Assembly (NCBI GenBank): GCA_003670575.1
Contig: QWRD01000001.1
Coordinates: 1-64,000, forward strand
Length of the DNA stretch: 64,000 nucleotides
Reading direction: 5' to 3'
Source of the DNA: Chloroflexota bacterium
Lineage (GTDB): Bacteria; Chloroflexota; Dehalococcoidia; UBA2979
The notes beneath the pieces were generated by a model. The model saw only the letters and a list, made by a program, of their open reading frames with translations. It did no database searches and had not been told where the DNA came from. Shown piece after piece: positions 46,708 to 53,829 of the stretch. Numbering within the stretch: the first letter of the stretch is position 1; each line of letters starts with the position of its first letter. The translations under genes were made by a program, and so were the position numbers.

Positions 46708-47760
46708 GTGCCTATTGATTCCGTCGGCCCAGTCGGGGCGGGCGCGCCTCCTCGCATCGCACTCGCGATGCCGTCGCGTCGCGACTTCGCGGCGGTACTC
46801 GATGCACATCTCGCGGAGCCGCGCTCCGAGCTGTCCGAGTTGCGCGCCACCCTGGACGCCATGCGCAGCGGCAAGTTCGCCGAGCCGCATAGTGCGTCGA
46901 AGGCCGACTACGGCACGTTGCTGAAGCAGTGGTCGGCTCGTGGCAGCGGCGCCGCGGATCCGTACGGCTGGCGCAACATGACGCGTACGGTGGGCGACCA
47001 TACAGTGGCCCCCGGCTTCGGCGCATTGTTCGAGCGGCAGATTGCGCAGGAATCCGGCTTCGATCCTGCCGTGGCGCTGGGGCAGCGGCGCTCCAGTGCG
47101 GGTGCCGAGGGCATCGCGCAACTGATGCCGCAGTTCTATCCAGGCGTCGATCGCACCGATCCGGAGGCATCGCTGAAGGCCGGCGCGATGACTATGCGCC
47201 ACAACCTGCAAGCCTTCGATGGTGATGTGCGTAAGGCGCTGGCGGCATACAACGCTGGCGCAGCACGTGTGCAGCAACTGGTGCGAGCGCACGGCGCCGA
47301 CTGGGAGCGCGGCCTCCCCGCGGAGACGAAGCAGTACCTGTCCGCGATCATCGGCGACGCGAAGGCAACGCTGCGTCCAGAGGGTGAGGCTGCGGTCTAC
47401 GGCGGTCGCGGACCGTCCGGCGTACTCAGTTCGCCCCTCGCCACCGTGCTTGGTCGGCAGTCATCGGGTGCGGCGCTTGGCCTGCTCGGGTTGCCTGGCG
47501 CGACGGTGCTCTCGCCCGCCGACGCCTTTGTCGGCGCCACGCGCGCCGGCGTGAGCGGCTCATTGGTCAGCCTGGATGGCGGCAATGGTTGGGGCGCGAG
47601 CCTCGATGGACTGGACCTGCTGCACGTCGGGAGCGGTGATTTCGCGCGTCGTGGCGACCCGCTTGGGACGCTCGGCGTGAACCAGATCGGGCAGCCGCTG
47701 CTTGGCTTTGGGCTGCAGCTGGACGGACAGGCGCTCGATCCTCGGCTGTATTTGCCGTGA
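46708..47760 (+). CDS. Lytic transglycosylase fused to a degenerate M23-like domain
   Basis: Residues ~100-220 form an SLT-type transglycosylase: FERQIAQESGFDPAVAL (catalytic Glu in QES), SSAGAEGIAQLMPQFYPG, and VRKALAAYNAGAARVQQL. The C-terminal ~90 residues follow the order of LytM/M23 endopeptidases (LDGGNGWGASLDGLDLLHVGSGDFARRGDPLGTLG, then LQLDGQALDPRLYLP) but lack the HxH metal motif. No signal peptide is apparent. It lies between the two flagellin loci, and GCCGATAG sits 9 nt before its GTG start. A role in opening peptidoglycan for the flagellum is likely but inferred. Confidence 0.82.
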   Translation: MPIDSVGPVGAGAPPRIALAMPSRRDFAAVLDAHLAEPRSELSELRATLDAMRSGKFAEPHSASKADYGTLLKQWSARGSGAADPYGWRNMTRTVGDHTVAPGFGALFERQIAQESGFDPAVALGQRRSSAGAEGIAQLMPQFYPGVDRTDPEASLKAGAMTMRHNLQAFDGDVRKALAAYNAGAARVQQLVRAHGADWERGLPAETKQYLSAIIGDAKATLRPEGEAAVYGGRGPSGVLSSPLATVLGRQSSGAALGLLGLPGATVLSPADAFVGATRAGVSGSLVSLDGGNGWGASLDGLDLLHVGSGDFARRGDPLGTLGVNQIGQPLLGFGLQLDGQALDPRLYLP

Positions 47761-47806
47761 TGCTCAGGAGATGACGGGCTGACCCGTGGTTCGGTGCGGC
47801 AGCCGA

Positions 47807-47815
47807 TGCTACACT
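47807..47815 (+). promoter_or_regulatory. Extended -10 upstream of tRNA-His
   Basis: TGCTACACT is an extended -10 element 28 nt upstream of the tRNA. The -35 region is weak (TGGTTC). Confidence 0.4.
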
Positions 47816-47843
47816 CTGACGGTGGCCGCGTGGCTACGTCCGT

Positions 47844-47920
47844 GGTGGGTGTCGCCTAGCGGTTAAGGCGCCAGGTTGTGGCCCTGGAGACCGAGGGTTC
47901 AAATCCCTCCACCCACCCCA
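47844..47920 (+). tRNA. tRNA-His (GTG anticodon)
   Basis: The cloverleaf is complete: acceptor GTGGGTG/CACCCAC, D arm GCCT/AGGC, anticodon arm CCAGG-TTGTGGC-CCTGG with anticodon GTG, and T arm GAGGG-TTCAAAT-CCCTC. The extra G at -1 (47844) opposite C73 is diagnostic of tRNA-His. CCA is encoded at 47918-47920. Confidence 0.97.
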
Positions 47921-47986
47921 AAAACTCCCACTGCCCTGTCATCCAGCGCGGCTCGGCCCTGTGCCGCTCACCGGGAAGGCTCTGTG

Positions 47987-49222
47987 ATGCTTCGCTGGGT
48001 CGCCTCCGTGTTCGCATGCCTGCCGTTGGTGTTCGCTGTCGGCTGTGGCAGCCTCGGCATTGGCGGCGGTAGCGCTAGCGACCGGACGCTTGCCGAGCTG
48101 GTGTTGCGGGTTGGCGAGGGCGTTGGCACGGAAGTGCAATCGCTCCCGGGTGCGTTGCCGACCGGCCTGGAGGCCGCGCTGAATCCCGGTCGCACCGCCG
48201 ACACGAAGGATCCGAAGTCCGCGTTGCCGGTGCCACCGGAGTCCACGTTGCTCGGTTCGGGGCGCGTGGCGAAGGCTGACGGCTCGCTCACTTTCTTCGT
48301 GATGTACGAAGTGCGACGCGACGAGCAGACCGTCGCCGATTCGATGCGCGAGCTGCTGGACGAGCCGCCGTGGCAGGTCACCGGTGGCCGCTCCAGCGAG
48401 GGTGTCTCCGCCTACCAATTCCAGAACACCCACAGCGAGACCGTGAGCGGGACCATGGTGATCCAGCCACTGCCGGCGACCCCCACGTTTGATGTAGTGG
48501 TATCGCGTGGCGGGAAGCCGACGACCCTGACGTTACCGCGCCACGCCTTCGTTCCCGCCCTGGGCGTGGAACTGGAGGAGCACGAGGGGGGCCCAGAGGT
48601 GAAGCGGGTGGTAGTGCGCGGCGAGGCCGGCAGTGCCGCGCTGAGCCAGGGCGATCGCATTGTGAAGGTTGCCGGCAAGGACACAAAGGACATCGCGGGC
48701 CTGCAGTCGGCACTCCGCAGCCTGGGGATCGGCAAAGATCAGCGCACCAGCCTCGTCTACATCGTGCAGGTTGCGCCCGAGATACCGATTCAGGCTCGAT
48801 ACGTCGCGACGGAGCCGCGCACCGTGCCGCGCACCTTCCCCGCGCCGTTTCTGCTGCTTGACGGCATGACGGCGGTCGCGGTGCGCTGGGTCACCGGGCC
48901 GCAGGGTGGTCAATACGAAGTGACTCTGGTCACCGACCGCCCCGCGCCGGAAGTCGTGCTCGCGTACCGTCAGGCGCTTCGCGGCGCCAATGCGCAAGTC
49001 GGTAGCGACAGCAAGAGTGGCAACGCCTCAGTGATCGCGTTTACTTCCGCGGACAGCCGCTTCGGCGGCGAATTGAACATCGATCGATTCGAAGAAAATG
49101 ATCGCCTGACCGCCGTTACCGTGCAGGTGCAGAGCGCTCGTGGTGCAGCCGACGCACCATCATCATCACCATCGCAGGCCCCCGTGCCACTTGCGAGTCC
49201 CACCGCCACGCCCGCCCGCTAA
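47987..49222 (+). CDS. Lipoprotein with PDZ-like domain, function unknown
   Basis: The 411-residue product has a lipoprotein signal: a short basic start, hydrophobic LPLVFAV and a cysteine at residue 20 (VGCGSLG). A PDZ-like segment lies near residues 200-260 (LSQGDRIVKVAGKDTKDIAGLQSALRSLG). The C-terminus is Ser/Pro/Ala-rich. GGAAGG lies 8 nt before ATG 47987. No family is recognised; it sits between a tRNA and flagellin 2. Confidence 0.7.
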   Translation: MLRWVASVFACLPLVFAVGCGSLGIGGGSASDRTLAELVLRVGEGVGTEVQSLPGALPTGLEAALNPGRTADTKDPKSALPVPPESTLLGSGRVAKADGSLTFFVMYEVRRDEQTVADSMRELLDEPPWQVTGGRSSEGVSAYQFQNTHSETVSGTMVIQPLPATPTFDVVVSRGGKPTTLTLPRHAFVPALGVELEEHEGGPEVKRVVVRGEAGSAALSQGDRIVKVAGKDTKDIAGLQSALRSLGIGKDQRTSLVYIVQVAPEIPIQARYVATEPRTVPRTFPAPFLLLDGMTAVAVRWVTGPQGGQYEVTLVTDRPAPEVVLAYRQALRGANAQVGSDSKSGNASVIAFTSADSRFGGELNIDRFEENDRLTAVTVQVQSARGAADAPSSSPSQAPVPLASPTATPAR

Positions 49223-49473
49223 CCAGTCGATCGCCAGCCATGAGACGTTGACTCTCGTCATGCCGGGAGCGAGTCGTGGCGTCAGCGTGTCCCCGGCTGT
49301 CTCCGGCTGTGCTGATGCCCTCGGTGAACTGCCATCACGTCAGGGTTCGCTCCGCCGCCACCTGAGGGAGTGCTTCACCAGAAGTGCGGGCGTTCCCCAA
49401 TCTGGCCGATCTGGCTGCCTTCGATGATTTGCACATGAAGGAAGCGCTCGGACAGGCCGGGTGCGATTCGGGC

Positions 49474-49485
49474 GGCATGGATGCC
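49474..49485 (+). promoter_or_regulatory. Leader hairpin with GGA loop (candidate CsrA site), flagellin 2
   Basis: The 12-mer GGCATGGATGCC is identical to that before flagellin 1 and ends 32 nt before the ATG. The surrounding leader has diverged, so the hairpin looks selected. Another GGA lies in the Shine-Dalgarno GGAGG. Upstream leader blocks GATGATT and CATGAAG are also shared with the first leader. GCCGATCT at 49405 is a poor FliA -10 candidate. Confidence 0.5.
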
Positions 49486-49517
49486 GACCGGCGACAGGCA
49501 ATGGAGGCCAAGCAACT

Positions 49518-50705
49518 ATGGCAATGATCATCAACACCAACATCATGGCGATTAACGCGCAGCGAAACCTGGCGACGACAGGTACGAAGCTGAGCAAGGC
49601 GTTGGAGCAGCTGTCCAGCGGCCAACGCATCAACCGTTCCGCGGACGACGCGGCCGGTCTGGCAATCAGCGAGAAGATGCGTTCCTTGATCCGCGGCCTG
49701 CAGCAGGGCTCCCGCAACGGTCAGGACGGCATCTCCATGATTCAGACCGCTGAAGGCGCGCTGAACGAAGTCACCGCCATGCTCCAGCGCATGCGCGAGC
49801 TGGCGGTGCAGGCGGGCAACAGCACGCTGGGCGCTTCCGACCGCTCCGCGCTGGGTGAGGAAATCCTCACGTTGCGCAACGAGATCGACAACACGGCGAG
49901 CCGCACGAAGTTCAACGGCCTCTCGCTGCTGACCGGTGCGCTTTCCACCAACAACGCGGGCACCGGTACGCTGGCCGTCGGCACGGCGCTGGCCACCACG
50001 ACGAACGCTGCCTTGTCCGCGGTGGACGTGAGCAAGATGAAGTCCGGCACCACCTACACATTCACCAAGGTGGACGCGGACACGGCACGCATCAGCGATG
50101 GTGTCACCTCGGTGGACGTGGACATCGCGGACGCGGCGCTGGGTGCGGATGGCACGATCTCGGTCTCGTTCGCCGGGGCGATCGAGACCTCGATCACTGT
50201 GGTCGGTGACTCGCTGAAGACGACCGACGACATCCTGACTGACCTCAACGGTCTAACCATCGACACCGCGGGCGGTTCGGGCACCGCGACCTATCAGGTA
50301 GGTGCGCAAGCCTCGGACACGATCAGCGTGGGTTACGCCGACATGCGGTCCACCGCAATCGGCAGCGGTGGCTCCGAGATCGGCGTACTGGTGACAGACA
50401 ACACCAGCGTCGCCACGGTGGGACAGGCAACGACGTTGCTTTCCTCGCTGGACCAGGCGATCCAGGACGTCAGCACCCAGCGCGCCAAGTTTGGTGCCTC
50501 CCAGAACCAGATCGAGGCCGCGGTGAACAGCCTCGGCGTTGTGTCGGAGAACTTGAGCGCATCCGAGTCGCGCATCCGCGACGCGGACATCGCGCAGGTG
50601 TCCTCGCGGCTGGTCGCAGCGCAGATCATGCAGCAGGCGGGTGTCTCCGTGCTCTCGCAGGCGAACTCCTCCTCGCAGGCCGTGCTGCAGCTGCTCAAGC
50701 AGTAG
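49518..50705 (+). CDS. Flagellin 2
   Basis: The 395-residue protein is a close paralogue of the flagellin at 43206: MAMIINTNIMAINAQRNL, LEQLSSGQRINRSADDAAGLAISEKMR, and the end LSQANSSSQAVLQLLKQ. The middle domain is diverged but alignable throughout. A DNA stretch around ATGATTCAGACCGCTGAAGG is identical in both genes, suggesting recent duplication or gene conversion. ATG 49518 fits the conserved flagellin start; the in-frame GTG 49461 does not. GGAGG precedes the ATG. Confidence 0.96.
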   Translation: MAMIINTNIMAINAQRNLATTGTKLSKALEQLSSGQRINRSADDAAGLAISEKMRSLIRGLQQGSRNGQDGISMIQTAEGALNEVTAMLQRMRELAVQAGNSTLGASDRSALGEEILTLRNEIDNTASRTKFNGLSLLTGALSTNNAGTGTLAVGTALATTTNAALSAVDVSKMKSGTTYTFTKVDADTARISDGVTSVDVDIADAALGADGTISVSFAGAIETSITVVGDSLKTTDDILTDLNGLTIDTAGGSGTATYQVGAQASDTISVGYADMRSTAIGSGGSEIGVLVTDNTSVATVGQATTLLSSLDQAIQDVSTQRAKFGASQNQIEAAVNSLGVVSENLSASESRIRDADIAQVSSRLVAAQIMQQAGVSVLSQANSSSQAVLQLLKQ

Positions 50706-50729
50706 CGCCAGCGCGGACATCGGAAGTAG

Positions 50730-50756
50730 GCAGGCCGCCCGTCAGGGGCGGCCTGC
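50730..50756 (+). terminator. Terminator after flagellin 2
   Basis: A perfect 11-bp stem (GCAGGCCGCCC and complement) with loop GTCAG lies 24 nt after the stop. The following sequence, TGCGTATTC, has no long U-run. Confidence 0.75.
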
Positions 50757-50780
50757 TGCGTATTCGGGGTTCTCCCGGCA

Positions 50781-50807
50781 TCAAGGGGCACCGCTGCGTG
50801 CCGATAA
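50781..50807 (+). promoter_or_regulatory. Candidate FliA (sigma-28) promoter for flaG-fliD
   Basis: TCAA (50781-50784), 15 nt, GCCGATAA (50800-50807). The -10 is a perfect match to the FliA consensus and the spacing is exact. It lies 21 nt upstream of flaG. Confidence 0.7.
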
Positions 50808-50828
50808 TCATTGCGAGGTGACACGGCG

Positions 50829-51158
50829 ATGGCCGATCTCCGCATACAGCAGGTCATCAATCGTCAGCCGGCGCCGATCAATCCGGACGCTGGCAGTGCG
50901 GGGTCGCACCGCGAACGGGAGGAGCCTCGTCGGGAGGCGACCCATCCGGGCGCCGAGGAACTCGCGCTGGCGTTGGCACGGGATGGGCGGGCCGCGATCG
51001 AGGCCCACTACGAAGAGGACGAGGCTGGGAACCCGCATATTCGCATCGTGGATGCGCAAAGCGGTGAGATGGTGGCGATGGTGAGCCCGGCCGAATTGCG
51101 GGCGCTGGCAGAGCAGACCGGTCTCCCGCCGGGTTTGCTGCTCCGTACCGCGCGCTAA
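50829..51158 (+). CDS. flaG: FlaG-like flagellar protein
   Basis: The 109-residue product has the FlaG C-terminal pattern GNPHIRIVDAQSGEMVAMVSPAELRALAE after a variable, charged N-terminus. FlaG influences filament length; position directly between flagellin and fliD supports the call. ATG 50829 has GAGGTG upstream and a perfect FliA -10 21 nt away. Confidence 0.75.
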   Translation: MADLRIQQVINRQPAPINPDAGSAGSHREREEPRREATHPGAEELALALARDGRAAIEAHYEEDEAGNPHIRIVDAQSGEMVAMVSPAELRALAEQTGLPPGLLLRTAR

Positions 51159-51194
51159 GCTCCGCGCTCGGGGCGCGTCGAGAGGACGTCAGCT

Positions 51195-53228
51195 GTGGTT
51201 TCCATATCCAGCGGTTCCAATGGCGCCAGCAAGATCTCGTTCGGGGGGCTCGCGTCCGGGATCGATACAAATTCGATCCTCGACGCCCTGATCGCCGCTG
51301 AGCAGCGCCCGATTCTGATCGCGCAGGCAAAACTCGTCGGGCATCAGCAACGGCAGGCGGCGATCACCGGCATCAGCGGCAGCATCGCCAGCCTGGCCTC
51401 CGCCGCTGCTGCGCTGAACGATGCCAGCGTGGTGGGCGCGCGCCGCGTGTCCACGGATCAGGCCTCATCCGACACGCCAAAGTTCGCCGTCAGCGCATCC
51501 AGCGCGGCGGCAGTTGGTTCATTCACCGTGCAGGTGCTGGGTCTGGCGACCAATACCAACGTGACCAGCACGGCCGCAATGGGCACCGCCGTCACTCAGA
51601 ACGTCGCGCTGGCGAGTGGAGGTTTCTCCACGCCGGTCACCGCGGGCACGTTCTCGATCAACGGTGTTGCGATCACCATCGACGCGAATACGGTGCTCTC
51701 GGACGGCGCGGACCTGACGGGCGCGAACACCATCATCGCGAAGATCGCCGATGCCGGCGTGGGCGTCACCGCGACCATCGTCGACGATGGCGCGGGACGC
51801 ATGAACGCGCTGAAGCTCGACTCCGCGACGGCGATCCAGCTGGGGAGTGGCGCGGACACGAGTAACTTCCTGTCCGCTGCGAATCTCTTGCAATCGCCGG
51901 GCACTACCAGCCGCACCAGCACGCGCCCGCTCGCCGGCACCTCGCTCAGCGCGGTGTTGAGCTCGGCTCGATTGAGTACGGCGCTGGGCACGGCGTCCGG
52001 TGCGTTCACGGTGAACGGTGTCTCGATCAGTTGGAACAGCGCCACCGACACGATGTCGCAGGTGATCTCGCGTATCAACTCGTCCACCGCTGGCGTGACG
52101 GCCACGTATGACACCGTGACGGACCGGCTGGTGCTCACCGCCAAGCAGACCGGATCCTCGACGGTCGCCCTCGCCGATGTGACCGGGAACTTCCTGGCAG
52201 CGACGCGCGTGTTGGCGGCCACACCGGCATTGGGTGCGAACGCCTCCTATCAGGTCAACAGTGGCGCGACGCAATACGCGTCGTCCAACGTTGTGACGGA
52301 CGCAGTGGCGGGTGTGACGCTCTCGCTGGTCGGATTGACCACCAGTGCCGTCAAGGTGACGATCTCCGCCGACAACTCTGCGCTGCGCAATCGCATGCAG
52401 ACCTTCGTTGATGCGTTCAACGGCGCGATGTCCGTAATCAACGCGGCATCGAAGTATGGTGGCGGCAATGGTGCCTCGAGCGGCCCGATGTTCGGCGACC
52501 CTTCGATGCAACGTATGCAGGCGCAATTGCGCTCGCTTATCACCCAACCCGCGACTGGTATCACCGGCGACCTGACGTCGTTGTCCTCGCTTGGTTTGAA
52601 CTTCGGCAACATCGGTTCTGCAGTGGGGACCACCAAGACACTGGCGCTCAACGCCTCGAAACTCGATGCGGCGATGAGTTCGAACCCGGATGGCGTGGCA
52701 CGGTTGCTGACTGCCTTCACCGCCAGTGCGACGCTGGATGCTGGCGGCGGCGGATCGGTGCTCTCCATCTCTGGGAACCCGACGCTGGCCAAGACCGCGG
52801 GCAAGTACTCGATCGCTTCTGCGCCAAGTGGACAGACGACAGTCACATTCACGCCGGACGATGGCAGTGCGTTGGTCATCAGCACGGGGACACTCGTGGC
52901 GAACAGTACCAACACCACGATGATCCCCGGTGTGACGATTACCACCAAGCCGGTGCTGGTGACCGGCACCGATCGCATTACCGTCGTGCCGACGGAGCAG
53001 GGGATCGGCCGGATCGCCGCGTCACTGCTCGGCGCGCTCAACGGGCCCAACGGACCGCTGACCGCGGGCAACACCGCGATGACGAACTCGATCACCGACA
53101 TCAACGCGCAGATAGTGAAGCTGACGACGCGCGTCGCGGACAAGCGGGCGGTGGTTCGTCTCAGACCTGACCGCGCCACGGGTCACCGTCGTCGACCCCG
53201 TGCGTGGCCGCGTGGAAGCGGTGTATGA
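51195..53228 (+). CDS. fliD: Flagellar filament cap protein FliD with an aberrant C-terminus
   Basis: FliD caps the filament and folds incoming flagellin. The N-terminus is typical (FGGLASGIDTNSILDALIAAEQRPI), as are the repeated central domains and the C-terminal MQTFVDAFNGAMSVINAASKYGG and SLGLNFGNIGSAVG. After DINAQIVKLTTRVADKRA, where FliD should continue with ~30 residues of C-terminal coiled coil, the frame turns into an Arg/Pro-rich string to its stop. A different frame becomes coding-like from about 53145. The end is therefore probably a deletion or frameshift scar, or an assembly junction. Confidence 0.88.
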   Translation: MVSISSGSNGASKISFGGLASGIDTNSILDALIAAEQRPILIAQAKLVGHQQRQAAITGISGSIASLASAAAALNDASVVGARRVSTDQASSDTPKFAVSASSAAAVGSFTVQVLGLATNTNVTSTAAMGTAVTQNVALASGGFSTPVTAGTFSINGVAITIDANTVLSDGADLTGANTIIAKIADAGVGVTATIVDDGAGRMNALKLDSATAIQLGSGADTSNFLSAANLLQSPGTTSRTSTRPLAGTSLSAVLSSARLSTALGTASGAFTVNGVSISWNSATDTMSQVISRINSSTAGVTATYDTVTDRLVLTAKQTGSSTVALADVTGNFLAATRVLAATPALGANASYQVNSGATQYASSNVVTDAVAGVTLSLVGLTTSAVKVTISADNSALRNRMQTFVDAFNGAMSVINAASKYGGGNGASSGPMFGDPSMQRMQAQLRSLITQPATGITGDLTSLSSLGLNFGNIGSAVGTTKTLALNASKLDAAMSSNPDGVARLLTAFTASATLDAGGGGSVLSISGNPTLAKTAGKYSIASAPSGQTTVTFTPDDGSALVISTGTLVANSTNTTMIPGVTITTKPVLVTGTDRITVVPTEQGIGRIAASLLGALNGPNGPLTAGNTAMTNSITDINAQIVKLTTRVADKRAVVRLRPDRATGHRRRPRAWPRGSGV

Positions 53229-53316
53229 CTTCGAGGGCATGAGTTCCGGCGCAATCATTCAGCTGTCCACTCGTGGGGAGGTCGGCGGCCTGTCCTGCCG
53301 CGTCGTGCGACAATAG
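53143..53316 (+). pseudogene. Out-of-frame coding fragment after FliD
   Basis: From about 53143 the next frame reads WFVSDLTAPRVTVVDPVRG, then VEAVYDFEGMSSGAIIQLST and ends at TAG 53314-53316. Its codons have the high third-position GC of real genes here, whereas FliD's own frame does not. No start codon is evident, so this looks like the 3' end of another gene joined to fliD. No family recognised. Confidence 0.5.
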
Positions 53317-53354
53317 AGACTCAAGACCACGTCGATGCCGGGGGGCTGTCTGCG

Positions 53355-53771
53355 TTGCGAGTGCATGCGGATTGCGAGTACAGCGCCGGTTTCCTGCGCC
53401 ACAAGTGTGGTGGCGTCGCCGTGTCCGAGTGCGTGTACTGCGCTCGGGCGTTCTGTGAGCGGCATGGCGTACGCGGACCCGACTTCACCGATGCGTGCGC
53501 CCGTCGCGCATGCCGACGCAAGTTCGAGGATCTTGCGTCGCACCTTGAATGGAAGCGTCGCGTTGAGCCGCGGAACCGCACCAGTATCTGCGCAGACGAG
53601 GCGTGCCAGGAGCGGATTCGGCACTCGTGCGCTCGTTGCCGGCTGAGCTTCTGCCAGCAGCACATCAGCGAGACGATGATCATCAATCGGAACGTGCAGC
53701 CCGCTCTGAGGGAGCGCGTGCTGATCTGCCGGCACTGTCGCGACCGTCGCAAGATCTGGGACGAACGCTAA
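53355..53771 (+). CDS. Cys/His-rich protein with repeated zinc-finger-like motif
   Basis: The 138-residue protein contains two copies of a CxxC...FCxxH unit: CVYCARAFCERHG (near residue 27) and CARCRLSFCQQHI (near residue 92). Each is followed by a further Cys pair or cluster (CARRAC; CRHCRDRRKIW). The layout resembles B-box/AN1-like zinc-binding modules duplicated within one protein. Function unknown. TTG 53355 is used as the start; GTG 53361 is an alternative. It follows the flagellar cluster directly. Confidence 0.65.
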   Translation: MRVHADCEYSAGFLRHKCGGVAVSECVYCARAFCERHGVRGPDFTDACARRACRRKFEDLASHLEWKRRVEPRNRTSICADEACQERIRHSCARCRLSFCQQHISETMIINRNVQPALRERVLICRHCRDRRKIWDER

Positions 53772-53829
53772 CCCCGCCAGTTCAAGCTGACGTCACGGGC
53801 TGCGAGGCGTCCCCCAAGTCTGCGCCCGT

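Noticed and set aside
47844-47920. tRNA-His as an integration site
   Set aside because: No integrase, repeated tRNA 3' end or foreign-looking block follows it.
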